DNA of 6,102 nt. It comes from Pseudolysinimonas_A sp965653335 (GTDB lineage Bacteria > Actinomycetota > Actinomycetes > Actinomycetales > Microbacteriaceae). The stretch spans positions 1-6,102 of the forward strand of contig CBFGZU010000100.1 of NCBI GenBank assembly GCA_965653335.1, read 5' to 3'. A model generated the notes under the pieces. The model made no database searches and was not told where the DNA came from. It saw only the letters and a list, made by a program, of their open reading frames with translations. The translations under genes and the position numbers were made by a program. Positions 1-4,942 of the stretch are shown one piece after another (position 1 is the first letter of the stretch; every line of letters starts with the position of its first letter).

Positions 1-110
1 GCTCGGGTGTGGTGTGGGCCGTTGGTGGGGGGGGGCGGGTTCGCCTACTGGGGTATCCCCTGTGGTGGGGGGGGGGGGCGGGACCACGGGCCACCCCGCG
101 TCTGACGTGA
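1..110. repeat. G-rich noncoding stretch with two similar long G-tract units
   Basis: This is the noncoding DNA downstream of the substrate-binding-protein gene. It holds two similar units on the plus strand, each reading GGTG, a long G run, C, then GGG. The first has a run of 9 G (27-35) and the second a run of 12 G (67-78). Between them is a short inverted repeat, GGGG-TAT-CCCC (50-60). The second run is also flanked by a 5-bp inverted repeat, GTGGT (62-66) and ACCAC (83-87), so the minus-strand transcript could form a small hairpin with a C-rich loop. There is no T-tract on the transcript side, so I do not call an intrinsic terminator. The plus strand has enough G runs for a G-quadruplex. 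The long homopolymers may vary in length or be mis-sequenced. No ORF is supported here. Confidence 0.6.
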
Positions 111-1460
111 CTACTGAACCGTGAAGCCCTGGTCTTCGCCATAGGCGACGAGCTCGTCTTCCCACGCCTGCAGGCCCGCGACGAGGTCGCCCTTCTCGGC
201 GAGGGCGGCACCGAGGGTGTCCTCGAAGGCCTGGTAGGCGTAGTCCATGTAGGGCAGCCAGTCGAACTCGACGTCGACGGTCTCGGAGATGTCAGCGAAC
301 AGCTGGTTGACCTTCTGGCCGCCGTAGAACTCCGGCTCCTGAGAGAGGAACTCCTCGGACTCGAGCACGTTCTTGGCTGCCGGGAACAGGAACTGCTGGT
401 TCGCGAGCAACGCGGTCGACGCGGCGTCGTTGTTGATCCACTTCGCGAGTTCGTACGCCGCGATCGGGTTCTCGGTCGACGCGAGCACGGCATCCGACGA
501 TCCGCCCCAGTTGCCCGAGACCGACTCGCCCGCGTTCGCCTGCGGGAACTCGGCGGCCCGCCACAGGCCGGAGGTGTCACCCGCGACGCCGCCGAGGAAG
601 ATCGGGCCCCATGCCGCCGTCAGCCAGCCGGCGTAGCGACCGGTCGCGAGACCCTGGTACCACTCGTCGTTCCACATGGCGTCGACCGAGACGAGGTCGC
701 GCTGGATGAGGTCCTGCCAGTAGGCCATGACCTCGTTCGACGTGTCGTTGACGAGGTCGATCGTCACCGTCTCGTCGCCGTCATAGCCGAACGGCTTCAC
801 GCCGGCCTGCCAGAGCAGGCTCACGGCGAAGGCGGCTTCGTTCGGGCCGATGTTGCCGATGTAGGAGTCGGTGTTGGCGCGGATCGCCTCGGCGGCGGCG
901 GCGTAGTCGTCCCACGTCTCGGGCGCTTCGGTGATTCCCGCGGCGGCGAAGATGTCGTCGCGGTAGAGGTGACCGAGCGGACCGGTGTCCTGCGGAATGG
1001 ACCACACGGAGTCGCCATCCGAGACCTGGTTCCACACCCACTCGACGTAGTCGTCGCCGATCTCGCTCGCGCCGTAGGGGGCGAGGTCGAGCAGGCTCTC
1101 GGTCACGGTGAACGACGAGATGTGCTGGTACTCGATCTGCGCGACGTCGGGGGCGCCTTCGCCGGCGGAGATCGCCGCGCGCAAGGCGGCGTAGTGGTCG
1201 GGGCCCTGTCCCACGTTCACGACCTCGACGTCGATCGCCGGGTACTCGGCCTCGAAGAGCGCGACCTCATCCTCGATGTCGGGCACCCAGGTCCAGAACG
1301 TCAGCTCGGTGGGCGTGTTGAGCGCCTTCTCGCGCTCTTCGTCGGTGATGGGGCCGGTGCCCGACGAGGTGCCGGGGGTGCACCCCGCCAGCACGAGGCC
1401 GGCGACGGCGACCGTTGAGGTCAGCGTCACTGCTGCCCGGGAGATACGGTGCTTCATCAT
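111..1460 (-). CDS. Sugar ABC transporter extracellular substrate-binding lipoprotein
   Basis: A 449-residue protein of the COG1653 family (SBP_bac_1/8, carbohydrate-uptake type), the usual length for that family. It is predicted to be anchored outside the membrane and to deliver a sugar or oligosaccharide to an ABC importer. Seen in the sequence: a basic N-terminus (MMKHRIS), a hydrophobic segment to about residue 24, and a lipobox LAGC with the lipidated Cys at 27. A Ser/Thr/Gly-rich linker leads to the first beta strand (ELTFWTWVP, about 52-60). The family pattern of a Tyr-Arg-Asp-Asp-Ile-Phe segment followed by an AAGI helix and a PETWDDY motif is present mid-protein. The start is the first of two consecutive ATGs; it overlaps the GH42 stop as ATGA, and an AG-rich stretch (GAGAAAG, GAGAG) lies just upstream. 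Starting at the second ATG would shorten the protein by one residue. The stop is TAG. The overlap suggests co-translation with GH42. Permease genes are not in the window and probably lie to the left. The ligand cannot be read from the sequence; galacto- or arabino-oligosaccharides are inferred from neighbours. Confidence 0.93.
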   Translation of the reverse strand: MMKHRISRAAVTLTSTVAVAGLVLAGCTPGTSSGTGPITDEEREKALNTPTELTFWTWVPDIEDEVALFEAEYPAIDVEVVNVGQGPDHYAALRAAISAGEGAPDVAQIEYQHISSFTVTESLLDLAPYGASEIGDDYVEWVWNQVSDGDSVWSIPQDTGPLGHLYRDDIFAAAGITEAPETWDDYAAAAEAIRANTDSYIGNIGPNEAAFAVSLLWQAGVKPFGYDGDETVTIDLVNDTSNEVMAYWQDLIQRDLVSVDAMWNDEWYQGLATGRYAGWLTAAWGPIFLGGVAGDTSGLWRAAEFPQANAGESVSGNWGGSSDAVLASTENPIAAYELAKWINNDAASTALLANQQFLFPAAKNVLESEEFLSQEPEFYGGQKVNQLFADISETVDVEFDWLPYMDYAYQAFEDTLGAALAEKGDLVAGLQAWEDELVAYGEDQGFTVQ

Positions 1461-3601
1461 CTCTCTACTTTCTCTGGTGTTTCGGGATAGGCGACCCCGG
1501 TATCGGGATCGGTGCGCTCGACCAGGACTGTGACGGCCCACGGTGCGAGGACGAGGGGCTCGCCGGCTTCGGCGACGGCGTCGCCGTCCCCGTCGACGAG
1601 GTGGATCGGGGGCGTGACCGTCGCCGGGTCCGGACCCCAGTTCGACACGAACCAGACGCGACCCGAGAGCGAGTTTCCGGATGCGACGGTGACGGTCGCA
1701 TCCCGCTGCCACGCCGCCGCGATCGGTGTCGGCACCGCCCAGGTGAGCAGTGCCGCGGCGAACTCGCGATTGGGTACGGCTCCGACATAGGTGATGCGAC
1801 CGGCACCGACGACGCGCGAGGTCGCGGCCGGCCTGCCCTGGTAGATGCCACCGCCGTAGCTGGCGAGCACGTCGGCTCCGCGAAGTTCGATCCCGTCGGC
1901 CCAGCCGTCCGCGGCGGCTTCCGGTGTCAGGTCGAGCACGTCGCTGTGCACCGGCACGGGCGAATCGAGCGTCGAGTACTCGTCGTAGCGGATACCGGCG
2001 GGAACGCCGATGCGAGCGGGAGCCTCCTCGGTGCGCGCCCGAGCGAGCTCGTCTCCATATCCCGTGCGGATGCCGGCGACGAGGTGACCGCCCGCGTTCG
2101 CGTAGGCGACGAGGGCGTCGAGGGCGGCGTCGCTCGCGACGTAGAGCGTCGGCACGACGAGCACCGGGTTGTCGCGCGCGAACGCGACGGGGTCGGCGGC
2201 GAGGAACTGCTCGACGTGCACGATGCGTGCTTGCGCTCCCGCCTCGAAGGCTCCCCGGTAGAAGGCGTCGAAGATCCGCAGGTAGGCGCGCGGGTCGGGG
2301 CCCCCGTCGTCCGTCGCGAGGGGCGGGTAGAACTCGAAACTGCGCTTGGTGTCGGTGGAGTACAGCAGGGTCACGTCGGCATCCGGGAGGTAGCCCTCGA
2401 GCTTCGGCCCGAGGGTGTTCAGTCGCTGCCCGAGAGCCGCGATCTCGCGATAAATACGACCGGGCTTGCCGCTGTGCGGCAGCACGCCGCCCCAGTAGGT
2501 CTCGATCCCGGCGTGCAGGGTGTGCCACTGCCAGTACTCGATCATCCGGGCCCCCCGCGAGACGAGCGCGAGGGCCGCCTGCGCGATCTGCCCGGGGTAC
2601 GGCGTGTGGTTCTGCCAGTGCGATTGTCCGATCGACTGCGCGTTCGTCTCCGTCACCAGGAACGGCGACTGGCTCGACGAGAACATCCGGTCGCCTTGCT
2701 CGTAGAGCGCCCAGACGCCCGAGGTCCACCAGATCTCGGGACGCGGCTCCTCGACGCCGATGCGCAGCGCCTCCTGCATCTTGTAGTACGGATTGCCGGC
2801 GGTGACGTCGAGCGAGCGGACGAGCGCGGCGTCGTCGACGGGGGGTCGCTCGTACGAGATGCACGTCGTGACGAACTGCCCGGGGTTCGAGTACTCGCGC
2901 ACGATGCCGGCCTGCCAGGCGATGAACTCGTTCATGACGCGCGCCTGGTAGCGCCGCCACTCGATCTGGTACTGGGGCGAGTGGTTGCCGTCGGGCGCCC
3001 ACAACTCCGTCCAGTCGGTCAGCCGATGCGACCAGTAGGTGAGGTGCCATTCGCGATTGAGGTTCTCGACGGTGCCGTACACCTCCCGGAGGTAGCGCAG
3101 GAACCCGTCGAACACGTCGCGGTTGTGAAGCAGGTAGGCCCCGGGCTCGTTGTCGACTTGGAAGCCGATGACGGCAGGGTGATCGGCGTAGCGGCCGACG
3201 ACGGCGCGGATGACGCGCTCGGCGTACCAGCGGAACGCCCCGTGCGTGTAGTTGATCTCTTGGCGGGTGCCCCAGGGAACCCGCCGGCCGGTGGCCGACT
3301 CGGCGGCGATCTCGGGGTGCAGGGCCCGTAGCCAGGGCGGTGCCGCGTAGGTCGGCGTTCCCAGAATCACCCGGATGCCGCGGGCGTGCGCGCCGTCGAG
3401 CACGGGCTGGAGCCAGTCGAGTTCGAACCGGCCGGGCTCGGGCTCCCACGTCGTCCAGACCGATTCCCCCACCCGGATGACCGAGAACCCGGCGTCGACC
3501 ATGAGGTCGAGGTCGCTGTCGAGGGTTCCGACGACGCGGTATTCGTCGTAGAAGGCAGCCCCGAACAGGATCCGGTCGGCGGGCAGCGCGGGCTCGAGCA
3601 C
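1457..3601 (-). CDS. GH42 beta-galactosidase-family glycoside hydrolase, probably cytoplasmic
   Basis: A 714-residue enzyme with the three-part GH42 layout: a TIM barrel (about 10-385), a trimerisation/glutaminase-like domain (about 405-610) and a small C-terminal beta domain (about 630-700). It would hydrolyse terminal beta-D-galactosides, or alpha-L-arabinopyranosides as some GH42 members do. The acid/base Glu is E152 in QVDNEPG and the nucleophile is E318 in FLVTETNA, close to E141 and E312 of the Thermus A4 enzyme. No signal peptide is seen. The chosen start is GTG at 3601-3599, preceded by GGAG with an 8-base spacer. The longer ATG start at 3664 would add 21 residues, but it has no ribosome site, uses a TTA codon at position 2, and sits inside two repressor operators. 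The protein has a single cysteine (C247), so the four-Cys zinc site of the Thermus A4 enzyme is absent. Its stop overlaps the next gene's start (ATGA). Family assignment is secure; substrate is not. Confidence 0.93.
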   Translation of the reverse strand: MLEPALPADRILFGAAFYDEYRVVGTLDSDLDLMVDAGFSVIRVGESVWTTWEPEPGRFELDWLQPVLDGAHARGIRVILGTPTYAAPPWLRALHPEIAAESATGRRVPWGTRQEINYTHGAFRWYAERVIRAVVGRYADHPAVIGFQVDNEPGAYLLHNRDVFDGFLRYLREVYGTVENLNREWHLTYWSHRLTDWTELWAPDGNHSPQYQIEWRRYQARVMNEFIAWQAGIVREYSNPGQFVTTCISYERPPVDDAALVRSLDVTAGNPYYKMQEALRIGVEEPRPEIWWTSGVWALYEQGDRMFSSSQSPFLVTETNAQSIGQSHWQNHTPYPGQIAQAALALVSRGARMIEYWQWHTLHAGIETYWGGVLPHSGKPGRIYREIAALGQRLNTLGPKLEGYLPDADVTLLYSTDTKRSFEFYPPLATDDGGPDPRAYLRIFDAFYRGAFEAGAQARIVHVEQFLAADPVAFARDNPVLVVPTLYVASDAALDALVAYANAGGHLVAGIRTGYGDELARARTEEAPARIGVPAGIRYDEYSTLDSPVPVHSDVLDLTPEAAADGWADGIELRGADVLASYGGGIYQGRPAATSRVVGAGRITYVGAVPNREFAAALLTWAVPTPIAAAWQRDATVTVASGNSLSGRVWFVSNWGPDPATVTPPIHLVDGDGDAVAEAGEPLVLAPWAVTVLVERTDPDTGVAYPETPEKVER

Positions 3602-3609
3602 TGAGTTCA

Positions 3610-3613
3610 CTCC
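3610..3613 (-). promoter_or_regulatory. Ribosome binding site deciding the GH42 start
   Basis: On the minus strand the sequence reads AACGGAGTGAACTCAGTG. GGAG lies 8 bases before the GTG at 3601-3599. The upstream ATG candidates at 3664 and 3655 have no purine-rich element at a suitable distance. The GTG at 3610-3608 overlaps the GGAG itself and so is unlikely to be the start. Confidence 0.65.
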
Positions 3614-3649
3614 GTTGTGTTGGTCGGCATCGGGGATGCCGTCAGGCAA

Positions 3650-3663
3650 TGTCATCGATAACA
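3650..3663. promoter_or_regulatory. LacI-family operator O1
   Basis: TGTCATCGATAACA is a 14-bp near-perfect palindrome with a central CG. It matches the symmetric sequence TGTTATCGATAACA at 13 of 14 positions. It directly abuts O2 and lies between the candidate GH42 promoter and the GTG start, where a bound repressor would block transcription. That the adjacent LacI protein binds here is inferred from proximity and from the same site recurring beside the regulator gene. Confidence 0.75.
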
Positions 3664-3677
3664 TGTGATCGATAACA
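3664..3677. promoter_or_regulatory. LacI-family operator O2, abutting O1
   Basis: TGTGATCGATAACA matches TGTTATCGATAACA at 13 of 14 positions. It begins on the base after O1 ends, so the pair is a 14-bp direct repeat differing at one position. It covers the expected transcription start of the GH42 promoter candidate (-10 at 3682-3687), a classical position for repression. Confidence 0.77.
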
Positions 3678-3681
3678 TTGG

Positions 3682-3710
3682 ATGTTACGACCCGACGGCC
3701 GGTCGCGCAA
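3682..3710 (-). promoter_or_regulatory. Candidate sigma-70-type promoter for the GH42/lipoprotein operon
   Basis: On the minus strand, TTGCGC (3710-3705) and TAACAT (3687-3682) are separated by exactly 17 bp. TAACAT keeps the first T, second A and final T of the -10 consensus. The -35 matches only in TTG. Transcription would start near 3675, inside operator O2. The hexamers are weak matches, so the call leans on spacing and on the operator position. The two genes could also be read through from the regulator gene, which ends only at 3719. Confidence 0.45.
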
Positions 3711-3718
3711 GCCGAGGC

Positions 3719-4738
3719 TCAGGAACGCGGCGCCGACGTCGAGTCCCGCACGACGAGCTCACCGATCGGATGCCGGACCGCGATGCGCGGACGATTCTCG
3801 ATGCGAGCCAGGAGCCGTTCGAACGCCATCCGCCCTTCGCCCTCGAAGTCGGGCCGCACGGTGGTGAGCGCGGGAGCGAAGTAGGCCGACTCGGGCGCGT
3901 CATCGAAGCCGACGACGCTGACGTCCCCCGGAACGGCGATCCCGCGACTCTGGAGCCGATGGATGAAGCCAATCGCCATCCCGTCGTTCGCGACGTAGAC
4001 CGCCGTCACGCCCGAGGAGACATCGAACTCGGTGCCGACGCGATCGCCGGACTCGGGGGACCAGTCGCCGGTCCAGGCCGCGACGACCTTTCCGCCCCTC
4101 GCCTGGACATCGGCGGCGAACCGATCACGCCGCTGACGCGCGGCGAGCCAGGAATCGGGCCCCCCGACGAACCCGAAACGGCGATGGCCGAGGTCGAGCA
4201 GGTGGGTTGCCACGGCGGCGGACCCGCTCTCGCTCACGGTCGGTGCGTCGTCGTGCACCTCGGCCGGGTCGACGACGATCGGCACGTCGAGAGACCGCCG
4301 CTCGACCACCTCGCGCATCCCGTCGCTGAGGGCGACCGCGAGGACGCCGGCGACCCGTTCGTCCTCGAAAGCATCGAAGGCCTCCTCGATCGCCGCCGGG
4401 TCGGAGCCGTCGACTCCGACGATGTTGAGCGAGTAGCCGGCGCGCCGCGCCTCGAGCGCCGCGCCGCGCAACAGTTGCCCCGGACCTCTCTCGAACATCT
4501 CGTGAGCGAGCGCGCCGATGCGATTCGACTTTCGCGTGCGCAACAGCCTCGCGGCCTGATTGGGGCGATAGGCGAGCTGCTCGATCGCGGCCTCGACCCT
4601 TTCGCGAGTCGCCGGGCGGATGCCCTCGAAGCCCTTGAGCAGCCGGGACACCGTCTGCGCCGACACCCCCGCGACGCGCGCGACGTCGTAGATCGTCGCC
4701 GGGCGATCACGCTGACTGGAGGTCTGCGAGTCGGCCAC
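3719..4738 (-). CDS. LacI/GalR-family transcriptional regulator
   Basis: A 339-residue repressor of typical LacI-family length, expected to bind DNA as a dimer or tetramer and release it when a sugar binds. The N-terminal helix-turn-helix is at about 15-36 (TIYDVARVAGVSAQTVSRLL). The hinge motif YRPNQAARLL is at about 57-66, with a Leu where LacI-type hinges insert into the central CG step. A periplasmic-binding-like sensor domain (about 73-330) follows, with the family motifs GFVGGPDSW and SVVGFDDAP. The start is GTG at 4738-4736, preceded by GGGAGG with a 5-base spacer. An in-frame ATG at 4867 would add 43 residues before the helix-turn-helix; these have no family counterpart and their codons run through both operators O3 and O4. 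The stop lies 117 bases before the GH42 GTG start. Operators upstream suggest autoregulation. Its inducer is probably a sugar released by the neighbouring enzymes, which is inference. Confidence 0.93.
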   Translation of the reverse strand: MADSQTSSQRDRPATIYDVARVAGVSAQTVSRLLKGFEGIRPATRERVEAAIEQLAYRPNQAARLLRTRKSNRIGALAHEMFERGPGQLLRGAALEARRAGYSLNIVGVDGSDPAAIEEAFDAFEDERVAGVLAVALSDGMREVVERRSLDVPIVVDPAEVHDDAPTVSESGSAAVATHLLDLGHRRFGFVGGPDSWLAARQRRDRFAADVQARGGKVVAAWTGDWSPESGDRVGTEFDVSSGVTAVYVANDGMAIGFIHRLQSRGIAVPGDVSVVGFDDAPESAYFAPALTTVRPDFEGEGRMAFERLLARIENRPRIAVRHPIGELVVRDSTSAPRS

Positions 4739-4743
4739 CAAGA

Positions 4744-4749
4744 CCTCCC
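4744..4749 (-). promoter_or_regulatory. Ribosome binding site deciding the regulator start
   Basis: The minus strand reads GAGGGAGGTCTTGGTGGCC. GGGAGG is a strong Shine-Dalgarno match ending 5 bases before the GTG at 4738. A TTG at 4741 lies too close (2 bases) to be favoured. The ATG at 4828 has only a distant AAGAGGTG, about 13 bases upstream. Confidence 0.75.
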
Positions 4750-4827
4750 TCGGTCGCTCGTGACGCCACACCGTGCCGCCGTGCTCTTCTCTTGGCGAGG
4801 TTCGCGCGGCGAAGGTCGTATCGGACA

Positions 4828-4841
4828 TGTTATCGACAACA
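4828..4841. promoter_or_regulatory. LacI-family operator O3
   Basis: TGTTATCGACAACA matches the symmetric TGTTATCGATAACA at 13 of 14 positions. It lies 90 bases upstream of the regulator's GTG start, within its expected leader or promoter region, which fits autoregulation. Its start is 21 bp from that of O4, about two helical turns, so both sites would face the same side of the DNA. Confidence 0.75.
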
Positions 4842-4847
4842 CACCTC

Positions 4848-4876
4848 TTGTGATCGCTAACATCCATCGCTATCGT
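4848..4876 (+). promoter_or_regulatory. Candidate promoter for the secreted BNR/GH93-like gene
   Basis: TTGTGA (4848-4853) and TATCGT (4871-4876) are separated by 17 bp. Each matches the sigma-70 consensus at 4 of 6 positions. The -10 ends 66 bases before the ATG at 4943. The rest of the interval to 4942 shows no other clear element. I could not assign a convincing promoter for the divergent regulator gene in 4739-4942. Confidence 0.5.
4849..4862. promoter_or_regulatory. LacI-family operator O4, overlapping the -35 of the secreted-glycosidase promoter
   Basis: TGTGATCGCTAACA matches TGTTATCGATAACA at 12 of 14 positions and is the weakest of the four sites. It overlaps the TTGTGA -35 hexamer (4848-4853) of the plus-strand promoter candidate, so occupancy would exclude RNA polymerase. 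Confidence 0.65.
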
Positions 4877-4942
4877 CCCTCATACGCCTCGCGAGCGCGT
4901 CGAACCGACACGTGACAGGCAGACCGGAAGGCAACGGAGACG

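Noticed and set aside
50..60. GGGG-TAT-CCCC as an intrinsic terminator of the lipoprotein transcript
   Set aside because: Four-base arms with a three-base loop and no U-run on the transcript. Kept only as part of the G-rich region.
1547..1602. DGDGDA segment near the GH42 C-terminus as an EF-hand-like calcium site
   Set aside because: It lies in a short turn of the C-terminal beta domain and lacks the rest of a calcium-loop pattern.
1415..3331. Long plus-strand open frame (638 residues) opposite the GH42 gene
   Set aside because: Low-complexity Arg/Gly/Val/Asp-rich translation with no recognisable motif. It mirrors the GC-rich codon pattern of a well-supported GH42 gene on the other strand.
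1461..3449. Minus-strand open frame running in phase into the lipoprotein gene, which would make a 1112-residue fusion
   Set aside because: The first 663 residues are Arg-rich out-of-frame translation of the GH42 gene. The real protein begins at the ATG with signal peptide and lipobox at 1460.
3687..3704. Possible terminator hairpin (CGACC and GGTCG arms) after the regulator stop
   Set aside because: Only a 5-bp stem with no following T-tract, and it overlaps the promoter spacer. Not enough to call termination.
3665..4915. Plus-strand open frame (416 residues) opposite the regulator
   Set aside because: Shadow of the LacI-family gene; no conserved motifs, and it runs through operators and the intergenic region.
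4739..4942. Promoter for the regulator on the minus strand
   Set aside because: Several AT-rich hexamers (for example GATACG and TAACAT) are present, but none has a plausible -35 at 16-18 bp.
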